From: Salegentibacter flavus
GTDB taxonomy: Bacteria > Bacteroidota > Bacteroidia > Flavobacteriales > Flavobacteriaceae
DNA: 64,000 bases
Direction of reading: 5' to 3'
NCBI RefSeq assembly: GCF_900115145.1
Contig: NZ_FOVL01000004.1
Coordinates: forward strand, 113,790-177,789
Shown here: positions 9,162 through 17,697 of the stretch, piece after piece
Layout: the number at the start of each line of letters is the position of its first letter
How positions within the stretch are numbered: the first letter of the stretch is position 1
Made by a program: the position numbers and the translations under genes
Notes under the pieces: model-generated
The model's database searches: none
Told to the model about the DNA's origin: nothing
What the model saw: the letters and a program-made list of their open reading frames with translations, nothing else

Positions 9162-9209
9162 AAAAAACCGAGGCCTGAACATTTGAAGAAGTATTCAGGC
9201 CTCGGGTTT
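9162..9209. terminator. Bidirectional terminator between convergent genes
   Basis: AAACCGAGGCCTGAA (9165-9179) pairs with TTCAGGCCTCGGGTTT (9194-9209), a roughly 15-bp stem with one bulged base. An A run precedes and a T run closes it, so it can stop the + strand membrane protein gene and the - strand DUF779/aldehyde dehydrogenase operon. Confidence 0.8.
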
Positions 9210-9224
9210 GATTTAAGTAACAAA

Positions 9225-9584
9225 TTAAGGATTCAGCGTTTTGTTTTCTTCATCGGTTAACATTCTGGATTTGATGATGAACCGGTAACCGGTAGGAATA
9301 TCAAGAGAAAAACTACCTCCTCTGCCCTTTATAATATCTACCGTAAGATGGGTATGTTTCCAATATTCAAACTGATCGTGGCTCATATAAAATTTAACAC
9401 CACCAACTTCCCCCATTAAAATATCGTTCTCGTCTATATAGAAATCTTCCTTTGGTAGCAACATAGGCGAAGACCCGTCGCAACAGCCGCCGCTTTGGTG
9501 AAAGATTACCTCGCCGTGCTGTTGCTTGAGTTCTTGCAGCAGTTTTTCTGCTTCAGGAGTTATTTCTACTCGCTTAAATTCCAT
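9225..9584 (-). CDS. DUF779 domain protein linked to aldehyde dehydrogenase
   Basis: A 119-residue protein of the DUF779 family. Recognisable parts are ITPEAEKLLQELK, the cysteine-rich HQSGGCCDGSSPM, LGE-like LMGEVGGVKFYM, and DIIKGRGGSFSLD..GYRFIIKS. The family is regularly found next to ExaC/AldB-type aldehyde dehydrogenases; its role is unknown, though the Cys pair and neighbouring acidic/His residues suggest metal or redox chemistry. It starts only 3 bases after the aldehyde dehydrogenase stop, so the two are one operon. The shared bidirectional hairpin ends the operon. Confidence 0.88.
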   Translation of the reverse strand: MEFKRVEITPEAEKLLQELKQQHGEVIFHQSGGCCDGSSPMLLPKEDFYIDENDILMGEVGGVKFYMSHDQFEYWKHTHLTVDIIKGRGGSFSLDIPTGYRFIIKSRMLTDEENKTLNP

Positions 9585-9587
9585 AGT

Positions 9588-11087
9588 CTAAAAGAATCCT
9601 AGTTTATTCTTATCATAAGAAATCAGCATATTCTTACTTTGTCGGTAGTGGTTTAGCATCATTAGGTGATTTTCCCTTCCAAAACCAGATTTCTTATAAC
9701 CTCCAAACGGCGCGTGCGCAGGGTAGTCGTGATAGCAATTCACCCAAACCCGTCCGGCTTTTATCGCTCGCGGAATTTGATAAAGTTGATGCGCATCTCG
9801 TGTCCAAACCCCTGCACCAAGTCCATACATCGTGTCGTTTGCAATTTCAATAGCTTCGGCTTCATCTTTAAAGGTACAAACCGCCACCACAGGTCCAAAG
9901 ATCTCTTCCTGGAAAACCCGCATTTTATTATGGCCTTTTAGAATAGTGGGTTGAATGTAAAATCCGTTAGCCAAATCTCCATCTAGTTTTGCGGAATCCC
10001 CACCGGCTAAAACCTCAGCACCTTCGTCTTTTCCTATTTTGATATATTCCAGAATTTTTTGGTGTTGATCGCTGGAAGCCTGAGCGCCCATCATCGTAGA
10101 CTCCTCAAACGGATTGCCCATTTTAATGGCATTAGTGCGTTCAATTACCCGTTTAATAAATTCATCATAAATATCCTCCTGAATTAAAATCCTGGATGGC
10201 GCCGTACATACTTCTCCCTGATTAAAAGCGAAAAGCACGGCGCCTTCAATACATTTATCGAGGAAAGCATCGTCGTGATCCATAATACTATTAAAGAAAA
10301 CATTTGGCGATTTTCCTCCCAATTCCATTGTTACAGGATGCAGGTTTTTTGAAGCATATTGCATAATTAACTGTCCCGTTGTAGTTTCTCCTGTAAAGGC
10401 CACTTTATCTACATTAGGGCTTGAAGCCAGTGGTTTTCCTGCTTCGGGGCCAAATCCATGAATTACGTTAAATACTCCGGGAGGTAAGAGATCGGCTATT
10501 TTTTCTGCTAAAAATGTTGCTGAAGCCGGTGTTTGTTCCGCAGGTTTTAAAACCACACAGTTTCCGGAAGCCAAAGCCGGAGCTACTTTCCATGCCAACA
10601 TTAGTAATGGAAAGTTCCACGGAATAATTTGTGCAACCACGCCAAGCGGCTCATTGATAATTAAGGAAAGGGTATTTTCATTTAATTCTGTAGCCGATCC
10701 TTCTTCGGCTCTGATTGCGGAAGCAAAATACCTAAAATGATCTACCGCTAAGGGTACATCGGCATTCATTGTTTCCCGTATAGATTTCCCATTATCGGCC
10801 GTTTCCATTTGGGCGAAGGTTTCAAGGTTATCCTGGATAACATCAGCTATTTTATGTAGAATCGCAGCGCGCTCTGCAGCTGAAGTATTTCCCCACTCGT
10901 GTTTGGCATTATTGGCGGCTTCAATCGCACTTTTTACATCTTTCTCGTTAGAACGTGGATACTTAGCCAAAAGCTTGTTATTTACCGGCGAATGATTTTC
11001 AAAATACTCTCCATCTATAGGGTCCTGAAATTTTCCATTAATGAAGTTACCATATTTTTCTTTAAATTTTGGTGCTGAATAGCTCAT
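9588..11087 (-). CDS. NAD-dependent aldehyde dehydrogenase (ExaC/AldB type)
   Basis: Oxidises aldehydes, probably acetaldehyde or chloroacetaldehyde-type substrates, to acids in the cytoplasm. With the ATG at 11087 the protein is 499 residues and starts [17 protein letters not shown], the normal N terminus; an upstream in-frame start would add eight unlikely residues (LILKNIS). Catalytic C294 sits in [12 protein letters not shown], the wording typical of AldB/ExaC, and the general base E255 in [18 protein letters not shown] and [11 protein letters not shown] mark the NAD site. It is co-transcribed with DUF779 and faces a divergent AraC regulator, the usual arrangement for an alcohol/aldehyde-inducible operon. 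Confidence 0.93.
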   Translation of the reverse strand: MSYSAPKFKEKYGNFINGKFQDPIDGEYFENHSPVNNKLLAKYPRSNEKDVKSAIEAANNAKHEWGNTSAAERAAILHKIADVIQDNLETFAQMETADNGKSIRETMNADVPLAVDHFRYFASAIRAEEGSATELNENTLSLIINEPLGVVAQIIPWNFPLLMLAWKVAPALASGNCVVLKPAEQTPASATFLAEKIADLLPPGVFNVIHGFGPEAGKPLASSPNVDKVAFTGETTTGQLIMQYASKNLHPVTMELGGKSPNVFFNSIMDHDDAFLDKCIEGAVLFAFNQGEVCTAPSRILIQEDIYDEFIKRVIERTNAIKMGNPFEESTMMGAQASSDQHQKILEYIKIGKDEGAEVLAGGDSAKLDGDLANGFYIQPTILKGHNKMRVFQEEIFGPVVAVCTFKDEAEAIEIANDTMYGLGAGVWTRDAHQLYQIPRAIKAGRVWVNCYHDYPAHAPFGGYKKSGFGRENHLMMLNHYRQSKNMLISYDKNKLGFF

Positions 11088-11199
11088 AGAAATATTTTTT
11101 AAAATTAACACCGTAATATCCTTAATTTTAAAACCAATTAATTGAACATTTCTACAAATAAGTATTACATTACTACTAACTTATTAAATTAATCAGGAA

Positions 11200-12117
11200 T
11201 TGAATACCAATCTGTCAAACTACAATCGCAATTTGAAGCTAAATACTTCTATTGAAAACAGAACAATTTACAGCGCCGATTACGCTGAATTAAATGTTTT
11301 TGAAACCCAGCAGGTTGCTGAGAAGGTGAATCTTCAATTTGGATTTCCAATTATTGCGAGTATGCTTACCGGTAAGAAAATAATGCACCTGGAAGGGATG
11401 AAATCTTTTGAATTTTTTCCCGGTGAATCGGTTGTCCTGCCTTCAGATAAAAAGATGGTGATAGATTTTCCGCTGGCAAATTCCAAGAACCCTACCCGTT
11501 GCCTCGCCCTGGGAATTGATCCCGATAAAATAAAGGAAACCGTTCAAATTTTTAATGAAAACACCCGTATCGAATTTGAAAATGACAGTCATAGTTTTGA
11601 CGCCAGTGCCGTGCATTTAGCGAATAACCATCAGGTGCAATTTGTCTTGGATCGCATTTTTAGTACTTTTTTGGAAAACGGAAAAGCGAAAGATGCACTG
11701 CTGGACCTTATGGTAAAAGAATTAATTATCAGGTTGCTTCAAACCAAAGCGAAAGGGATGCTGGTAGATAATGAAACACTTTTTGATAATAACCGGATGG
11801 CATTTATTGTAAAGTATATGCGGGAACATCTTACAGAAAATATTAACGTTGACGATCTGGCTGGTAAAGCCTGTATGAGCACTTCTAATTTTTACCGAAG
11901 CTTTAAAAATACACTGGGAGAAACACCAATAGATTATTTAAACGGCGAGCGGATAAAATTTGCAAAAAAACTGATTCAAAAAACGGCATGGAAGTTTTCT
12001 GATATTGCATATAAAAGTGGGTTTAACAACACGAGTTATTTTAACCGGCAGTTTAAACGCTTTGAAAAAATCACCCCAAATCAATATAGAAAATTGGTAA
12101 AAAGTAATCTTGCTTAA
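11200..12117 (+). CDS. AraC-family transcriptional regulator of the aldehyde dehydrogenase operon
   Basis: A 305-residue regulator. Residues about 25-190 form an AraC-type N-terminal ligand domain (FGFPIIASMLTGKKIMH, FFPGESVVLPS). Residues about 205-303 form the double helix-turn-helix: MREHLTENINVDDLAGKACM, SNFYRSFKNTLGETPIDYL, KFSDIAYKSGFNNTSYFNRQFKRFEKITPNQYR. No ATG is available before residue 55, so the TTG at 11200 is the likely start. It is divergent from the aldehyde dehydrogenase operon with a 112-base AT-rich gap, which holds the short palindrome CAATTAATTG (11135-11144). Control of the ALDH-DUF779 operon is inferred from this layout. Confidence 0.88.
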   Translation: MNTNLSNYNRNLKLNTSIENRTIYSADYAELNVFETQQVAEKVNLQFGFPIIASMLTGKKIMHLEGMKSFEFFPGESVVLPSDKKMVIDFPLANSKNPTRCLALGIDPDKIKETVQIFNENTRIEFENDSHSFDASAVHLANNHQVQFVLDRIFSTFLENGKAKDALLDLMVKELIIRLLQTKAKGMLVDNETLFDNNRMAFIVKYMREHLTENINVDDLAGKACMSTSNFYRSFKNTLGETPIDYLNGERIKFAKKLIQKTAWKFSDIAYKSGFNNTSYFNRQFKRFEKITPNQYRKLVKSNLA

Positions 12118-12132
12118 TTTTCTGCCGCTTTT

Positions 12133-12528
12133 TTACTTTTTAGGGTTTCGGCCGGTAACATCTTTAGCAATATCTTTCAGTCTCTTTTTTATATTTTTTA
12201 AAATCTTGCCTGACTTCAGCGCATGTCGGGTTTTTAGATGATTCACATCGCTATAAGCCAGAAACACCTTTCCTTTTTCATCTTACCCCAGAAAAATTTT
12301 CAGAGGGAGATCAAGACCGGTTACCTGCCGATTCTACATTAATGGGGTTCCTGCTTTGGTATTTCCGAAGATAATAAGCCTGGCAGGCTCCAATTGTAAT
12401 CCGGCTTCCCGGCCATTTTTTAAATGATCAATTTCAGCAAGAATTTTTATTTCTGGATTTTCTGCGAGTCGATCTTTAAGACGGGTATAGGTTTCCTCAA
12501 AAGCAAAACAACTTTCGGCACGCATCAC
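12133..12528 (-). pseudogene. DUF302 family pseudogene with two in-frame stop codons
   Basis: One continuous frame on the - strand reads as a DUF302 protein interrupted twice. The first part gives FEETYTRLKDRLAEN, EIDHLKNGREAGLQLEPARL and IFGNTKAGTPLM, then TAG at 12334-12336. The same frame continues NRQVTGLDLPLKIFLG, then TAA, then DEKGKVFLAYSDVNHLKTRH and a lysine-rich tail to the final TAA at 12133. By comparison with the family pattern (GTPLMQ..., WEDE-GKV) the two stops replace a Gln codon (CAG to TAG) and a Glu codon (GAA to TAA), each a single change. The N terminus is also uncertain: only GTG is available and another TAG lies just upstream. Intact DUF302 proteins are small domains of unknown function. 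Confidence 0.78.
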
Positions 12529-12838
12529 AGTAGTCTATTCCTCTTCCTGGACTTTTAACTGCCCCAGGAAGATAATTCTTGAAATTGCAAAAAACAGAGA
12601 ATTAAAGAAGTGTACTGTTCCTGATTTTAAATTTTATAAGTAAATTTCACCGGGGCAAGCCCACGGTGCATTTTAGTGGAACACGTTTTCAAATTTTATA
12701 ACATTTATAAACGAGGCTAGCCTCGGGGTATTTACCCTCCTAGAATAAATTGACAAACCCAAAAATTGGGTATTGTTCAAATCTTTTATCTTTACACCAT
12801 CAATTACCAAATCTAACCAGCGAGTAAAATTTTGACTT
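12529..12838. other. 310-base gap with two groups of hairpins; no gene
   Basis: No coding frame was found. The gap holds the stem CACCG...CGGTG at 12648-12668 (inner GGGC/GCCC), the perfect palindrome GAGGCTAGCCTC at 12713-12724, and directly after it GGGTA-TT-TACCC at 12726-12737. The last bases before the kinase gene are AT-rich and include TATCTTTA, a possible -7 box. The hairpin group looks like a REP-type repeat unit or a decayed mobile relic. Confidence 0.45.
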
Positions 12839-13453
12839 ATGCATGTAGCTATTGCAGGAAATATTGGGGCCGGAAAAACCACCCTCACAAAACTTTTAGC
12901 AAAACATTATAATTGGGAAGCTCATTTTGAGGACGTTCTGGAAAATCCTTACCTGGAGGATTTCTACAATACAATGGAACGCTGGTCTTTTAACCTGCAG
13001 ATATACTTCTTAAACAGCAGGTTTAGACAAATTCTTCAGATTAGAGAAAGTGGAGAAAAAATCATTCAGGATCGAACCATTTACGAAGATGCCCATATTT
13101 TTGCTCCCAATCTGCACGCTATGGGTCTTATGACCAACCGTGACTTTGAGAATTACAGGTCTTTATTTGATTTAATGGAAAGTGTAGTACAAGGGCCGGA
13201 TCTCTTGATTTATTTGCGCAGCAGCATCCCTAACCTTGTTAACCAAATACACAAACGCGGACGTGATTATGAAAATTCAATTTCCATTGATTACTTAAGC
13301 CGACTTAACGAACGTTACGAGGCCTGGGTTCACAATTACAACAAAGGGAATCTGCTTATTATTGATGTTGATAATATTAACTTTGTAGATAACCCGGAAG
13401 ATCTTGGAAATATAATAAACCGGATTGACGGGGAATTGCATGGTTTATTTTAA
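12839..13453 (+). CDS. Deoxynucleoside kinase (dNK family)
   Basis: Phosphorylates deoxynucleosides (deoxyadenosine/deoxyguanosine or related) for salvage, in the cytoplasm. The 204-residue protein begins right at the P-loop (AGNIGAGKTTLTKLLAKHY), has the ERWSFNLQIYFLNSRF segment and the QDRTIYEDAHIF motif, which carries the Asp-Arg pair of the dNK family, and the lid KRGRDYENSISIDYL. Those four features in order leave little doubt on family; the base preference cannot be read. ATG start at 12839 is the only one compatible with the P-loop. A membrane hydroxylase gene follows 11 bases later. Confidence 0.92.
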   Translation: MHVAIAGNIGAGKTTLTKLLAKHYNWEAHFEDVLENPYLEDFYNTMERWSFNLQIYFLNSRFRQILQIRESGEKIIQDRTIYEDAHIFAPNLHAMGLMTNRDFENYRSLFDLMESVVQGPDLLIYLRSSIPNLVNQIHKRGRDYENSISIDYLSRLNERYEAWVHNYNKGNLLIIDVDNINFVDNPEDLGNIINRIDGELHGLF

Positions 13454-13464
13454 AATCCAAAATT

Positions 13465-14130
13465 ATGGAATCTACTAAACTAAAAAGACCAAAGCATAAG
13501 GGTTCTCCCAAATTATTCGATAATCCTATCCTGGAAAAATTAACCCATACCCACATTTCGCTTCCCCTGATAATTTTTGGAGCGATCGCTGCGGTTTTGG
13601 TATACTACGGAATTGTAGAAAAAGGCTTTGAAGCTCCTATGATGATCTTATTATTTATGGCTGGCTTATTTTTCTTTACCCTGGTAGAATATTTAATGCA
13701 CCGATATATATATCATATTCCTGCAACCACCCCACGTAAAAAGAAAATCTCCTATACTATGCACGGCGTACATCATGACTATCCTAAGGATAAATCCCGT
13801 CTTGCTATGCCGCCGGTACTTAGCTTGATAATTGCTACCGTGCTTTTTATTATTTACCGGGCGGTTCTTGGTGATTATGTTTTCGGATTCCTGGCAGGAT
13901 TTTTAATCGGTTACGCCGGCTATCTCGCTGTGCATTATTCAGTACACGCCTTTAAGGTTCCAAATAATTTTTTAAAGACCTTATGGCATCATCACAGTAT
14001 TCATCATTACCGCGAACCTGACAGAGCTTTTGGAGTAACCTCTCCACTCTGGGATCATCTCTTTGGAACGATGCCTAGAAAAACCGGGAGATCAGAACGA
14101 ACAGCGGTTGGAGCAAGTATAGACGACTAA
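13465..14130 (+). CDS. Fatty acid hydroxylase / sterol desaturase family membrane protein
   Basis: A 221-residue di-iron membrane enzyme of the fatty acid hydroxylase superfamily. Histidine boxes are HRYIYH after the second membrane helix, HGVHHDYP, and HHHSIHH near the C terminus, with another His in HYSVHAFK between. Membrane segments lie at about 35-53, 60-78, 113-130 and 136-155. The pattern LMHRYIYH..MHGVHHDYPKDKSRL..PLWDHLFGT resembles fatty acid 2-hydroxylases (Scs7/FA2H), so hydroxylation of sphingolipid or lipid acyl chains is plausible in a Bacteroidota cell. It follows the kinase by 11 bases and is convergent with the App1-type gene. Confidence 0.87.
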   Translation: MESTKLKRPKHKGSPKLFDNPILEKLTHTHISLPLIIFGAIAAVLVYYGIVEKGFEAPMMILLFMAGLFFFTLVEYLMHRYIYHIPATTPRKKKISYTMHGVHHDYPKDKSRLAMPPVLSLIIATVLFIIYRAVLGDYVFGFLAGFLIGYAGYLAVHYSVHAFKVPNNFLKTLWHHHSIHHYREPDRAFGVTSPLWDHLFGTMPRKTGRSERTAVGASIDD

Positions 14131-14159
14131 AAAGCAAATCCCGCAAAAGGCGGAATTTT

Positions 14160-15197
14160 TTACTTAATAAAACCATTTTCACGGGCATGCTCCACGGCCT
14201 GTTTAGAGGATTCTACCATTAGAACCTCAGTGGTTTCAAAATTATCTATAATACTCTGCACCCGTTGCATTTGTCTCCTGTGCTTCACGCTTCTCAGGTA
14301 GATCGCCAGAATTCTATCAGGATATTGAGCAGCAATGTCAGTATAAATAGAAGCATCATGCTCCCCGCTATCGCCGATAAGAATAAAATTAAGGCTGGGA
14401 TAGGTTTTTAAAATATTCGCAATCTCTTTTTGCTTATGAGGTTTTTCCGGTTTCAGGCTGCGATCAAAGGGAGTCCTGAAATTTCGAAGCAGGATTGGTC
14501 CTTTGGGAAACTGGTTATGGTCAAGGAATAGTTTAAGGTATTCATAAAGATTCCACGGACTGTTACTCAAATAAAACATCGGATTCTTATTCTTTCCTGA
14601 AGTTCCCAGATGTAGTTTTTTGTAAAATCCCGGGGCGCCTTTTAACGGGATTCTCTGGTAAGCATTGGTCAACAAACTATTTTTTAATAAACGCCATTTC
14701 AAAAAGGAAGTAACTCCCGTATGGAGAATAGTATCGTCTATATCGCTAATCACCCCAAATTCGGCTTCAGGATCAGGAATAAGAAAACTTCCGGTAAAAG
14801 GTTCTTCCAGTACTTCTGTTCTTTTACCTAGCGGGCCGCGGTAAAAAAGCTTAAAATCCACCCAACCTTCTTCATCTGCATGTTCAGCGAGGTTCTGGTC
14901 AAGAACATCGTCAAATAAGAAGTAACCTTCAGGCCCGGATTTGGTAGTTGCAATAATTTTGCCGGGTAACACCAACTCTACCTCCGCATCGGGAACCTCA
15001 AAAGTATCAAACTGTTTCCAGGTGTTTCTTATGGTTTTAAAAAAAGAAGGGTCTTTGGCGATTTGTAATGCTTCGTTATCCAATACCCTTCCAAGAATAT
15101 AAAGGTGGGAATGAGTACCATAACTGCGGTATAACGTAATAAGGATCTGGTCTAACATTTTATATCTGCCAGCAAGTTTCCTTATTCGTTTCTTCAT
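14160..15197 (-). CDS. App1-type phosphatase (DUF2183, phosphatidate phosphatase catalytic domain)
   Basis: A 345-residue protein whose second half is the App1 catalytic domain: FGVISDIDDTILHTGVTSF holds the HAD-like D152-x-D154-x-T motif, followed by FYLSNSPWNLYEYL and LILIGDSGEHDASIYTDIA. The N-terminal half contains an all-beta region (VELVLPGK..GPEGYFLFDDV), as in other bacterial App1 proteins. In yeast App1 removes phosphate from phosphatidic acid; bacterial substrates are not established. No signal peptide or membrane helix, so it is probably cytoplasmic. It lies downstream of ku-ligD on the same strand with a 64-base gap. Confidence 0.88.
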   Translation of the reverse strand: MKKRIRKLAGRYKMLDQILITLYRSYGTHSHLYILGRVLDNEALQIAKDPSFFKTIRNTWKQFDTFEVPDAEVELVLPGKIIATTKSGPEGYFLFDDVLDQNLAEHADEEGWVDFKLFYRGPLGKRTEVLEEPFTGSFLIPDPEAEFGVISDIDDTILHTGVTSFLKWRLLKNSLLTNAYQRIPLKGAPGFYKKLHLGTSGKNKNPMFYLSNSPWNLYEYLKLFLDHNQFPKGPILLRNFRTPFDRSLKPEKPHKQKEIANILKTYPSLNFILIGDSGEHDASIYTDIAAQYPDRILAIYLRSVKHRRQMQRVQSIIDNFETTEVLMVESSKQAVEHARENGFIK

Positions 15198-15261
15198 TAT
15201 TCTTTGGTTTTAATCCAAGATATAAATTCTAAAGTCGCCTAAAACAGGCTTTAATTAAATT

Positions 15262-17694
15262 TTAGGAATTCTCCAGGCGCTTGATTGCCTTTTCTATAGA
15301 GATGCCTTTACCCAAGACTTTCTTAAAAAAGTCTTTCTTTTCTTTGAGGCGATCGGGTATAGTTTCAATAGTGAAATCTTTTATCTTCAGGCCAGACTTC
15401 ACCTCTTCCCATTCCAGCGGTGCCGAAACCGGTGCCCCGGGTTTAGGCCTCACACAATATGGCGCTGCCAGGGTTTGCCCTCTACTGTTCTGAAGATAAT
15501 CCAGGTAGATCTTCCCTTTTCGGCTTTTTACCGCTCGCTCCATGCTGGTGAGTTCAGGTAATCTCTCCTGAATGAAATAACAAAGCAACTTGGTGAAATC
15601 CCGGGCTTCATCATAAGTATATTTTGCAGCCAACGGAATATAAATATGCAAACCGCTGGAACCCGAAGTCTTACAATACCCATCGATTTTAGCGAGATCC
15701 AACACCTCCTTTGCAGCTTGTGCAACTTCAATAACCTCTTCAAAAGTATTTTTATCTGATGGATCCAGATCGATAACAGTATAATCGGGATGGTCAAGAT
15801 CGTCTTTCCGGGAGTTCCAGGGGTTGATCTCTATACAACCCAGATTCGCCATATAAAGCAAGCTAGCTTCATTCTGACACAGCATATATTCTATCTCCTT
15901 CTCAGTAGATTCCGAATAAATACTGACACGTTCTATCCAATCGGGCATTTGGCCCTCGGTGTCTTTCTGATAGAACCCCTTCTTAGTAATACCGTTGGGA
16001 TGCCGATGAAGATTCTGAGGTCGGTCCTTTAGATACCGCAACATATAATGGGCTACCTTGATATAATAATCTATAAGATCATATTTTCGAAAACCGGAAT
16101 CGGGCCAATACACCTTCTCAAGATTAGTAAAATCTACTGAAATTCCGCCCACCTCAAGCGAAGCTCCCGATTTACTGGATTTCCCCTTCCCTTTAGGAGC
16201 TTTGGTTTGCTTTTCACGGGTGATCTCCTCAGGTTCTTTATCCTCCCTTAGTCCTTTAAAGACGGAATGCCTCAATAAGCCGTTTTTGGTCATTTCAGAA
16301 TATTTTACCTCACAAATAAGTTTGGGTTGCATCCAGATAGGTTTTCTGCCTCTCAGGTTTATTTTCTTCGGAAAAGGACTTTCCTTTGTTTCGTGTTTTT
16401 TAAACTTTTTCAGCAGGTCTTTTTGTTCCTCATTGCTGAAACCCGTACCGCAATTCCCTATATAAATTAATTCTCCGTCCTTAAAAGTTCCCAGGATAAG
16501 AGAACCAAAAACAGATTCCTCCGAATCTGTGTAGCCACAAATAATAGCTTCCCGGGTTTGCACCGCCTTTATTTTTAACCAGCTTTCACTGCGATAACCC
16601 GGAGAATAAGTAGAATCCGCCTTTTTAGCAATTACCCCTTCCAGCCCTGCGTCTATTGCTTTCTTATAAAACGCATTTCCCATCCCCTGGATATGATCAC
16701 AGTAAACCACAGCTTCCAGGTCTTCAAGTACCTCGGGAAGCAGACTCTTTCGCTCCAGCAACGGTAAATCCAGCATAGAATGATCGTTGAGATATAGCAT
16801 GTCAAAAACATAATACCTCAACTCCCCCTTAGTCTTACTATCGTAGTTCTGTAAAGCCTGAAAATCGGGTACCCCATCCTCATTAAGGATCACCACTTCC
16901 CCATCCAGGATAGTGTCGTGAGGAATTTGCTCCAATTCCTTTCTAAGTCCGGGAAACTTTTTGTTGAATGAAATTCCGTTTCGGGAATATAAGTTTACCT
17001 CCCCATCCTGAATATTGGCAACTAGACGGTAACCATCCCATTTTATTTCATAAATCCAATCCGGATTATTGAATATCTTTTTAGTTACGGTAGCCAGCAT
17101 GGGCTTTAAAAAATCTCCTGGGTCGATCTTTTTAATTTTTACAGGCTCTTTTTTGGAATCAGGTTTCTCTTTTTTTGCAAAGATTTCAGCATCATAATCC
17201 AGATCGGTAGAAAAGTCGCCTTTCTTCTTAATCAATAACCATTGATTTTGCTTTTCTCCCCTGCTGGTGTGTACCAGCGCGAATTCCCCTCTTATTTTTT
17301 GTCCTTTAAATTCGACTTTTAAATTACCCTCCTCCAATTGTTCCAGTAAATTATCGGCTGTACCTTCAGCGGCCCGGAAAGTTCCTTTATCCCAGATTTT
17401 CATCACGCCTGCTCCATAGTTCCCTTTGGGAATGGTTCCTTCAAAGTCCAGGTATTTTACAGGATGATCTTCGGTTTGAATTGCAAGGCGTTTATCCTTA
17501 GGATTCATAGAAGGCCCTTTGGGTACCGCCCAGCTTTTCAGGACCCCTTCCATTTCCAGCCTGAGGTCATAATGCAACCTGGAGGCCTGGTGTCTCTGGA
17601 TCACGAACCTACCGCGGTTCTCATCGCTATAATCAGCCCCGGGTTCCGGAGTATCCTTAAAATTTCTTTTTTTCTTATAATCTTCAAGACCCAT
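15262..17694 (-). CDS. ligD: Non-homologous end-joining DNA ligase/polymerase/phosphoesterase LigD
   Basis: An 810-residue multifunctional end-joining enzyme with domain order phosphoesterase-ligase-polymerase (the Pseudomonas order, not the mycobacterial one). Phosphoesterase about 1-160: FVIQRHQASRLHYDLRLE with H35 and H41, and EDHP with H77. Ligase about 195-490: K218 in YEIKWDGYR is the AMP-accepting lysine, with LDGEVVIL and EGVIAKK. A basic Lys/Gly/Ser linker spans about 495-512. Polymerase about 515-800: metal-binding D642 and D644 in VIDLDPSD, and KTSGSSGLHIYIPL. It starts 3 bases after the ku stop, one operon. Together with Ku it would repair double-strand breaks without a template. 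Confidence 0.96.
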   Translation of the reverse strand: MGLEDYKKKRNFKDTPEPGADYSDENRGRFVIQRHQASRLHYDLRLEMEGVLKSWAVPKGPSMNPKDKRLAIQTEDHPVKYLDFEGTIPKGNYGAGVMKIWDKGTFRAAEGTADNLLEQLEEGNLKVEFKGQKIRGEFALVHTSRGEKQNQWLLIKKKGDFSTDLDYDAEIFAKKEKPDSKKEPVKIKKIDPGDFLKPMLATVTKKIFNNPDWIYEIKWDGYRLVANIQDGEVNLYSRNGISFNKKFPGLRKELEQIPHDTILDGEVVILNEDGVPDFQALQNYDSKTKGELRYYVFDMLYLNDHSMLDLPLLERKSLLPEVLEDLEAVVYCDHIQGMGNAFYKKAIDAGLEGVIAKKADSTYSPGYRSESWLKIKAVQTREAIICGYTDSEESVFGSLILGTFKDGELIYIGNCGTGFSNEEQKDLLKKFKKHETKESPFPKKINLRGRKPIWMQPKLICEVKYSEMTKNGLLRHSVFKGLREDKEPEEITREKQTKAPKGKGKSSKSGASLEVGGISVDFTNLEKVYWPDSGFRKYDLIDYYIKVAHYMLRYLKDRPQNLHRHPNGITKKGFYQKDTEGQMPDWIERVSIYSESTEKEIEYMLCQNEASLLYMANLGCIEINPWNSRKDDLDHPDYTVIDLDPSDKNTFEEVIEVAQAAKEVLDLAKIDGYCKTSGSSGLHIYIPLAAKYTYDEARDFTKLLCYFIQERLPELTSMERAVKSRKGKIYLDYLQNSRGQTLAAPYCVRPKPGAPVSAPLEWEEVKSGLKIKDFTIETIPDRLKEKKDFFKKVLGKGISIEKAIKRLENS

Positions 17695-17697
17695 TTT

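Noticed and set aside
14131-14159. Terminator between the fatty acid hydroxylase and App1-type genes
   Set aside because: Only a 4-bp CCGC/GCGG stem is clear, with T residues after it; too weak to list as a feature.
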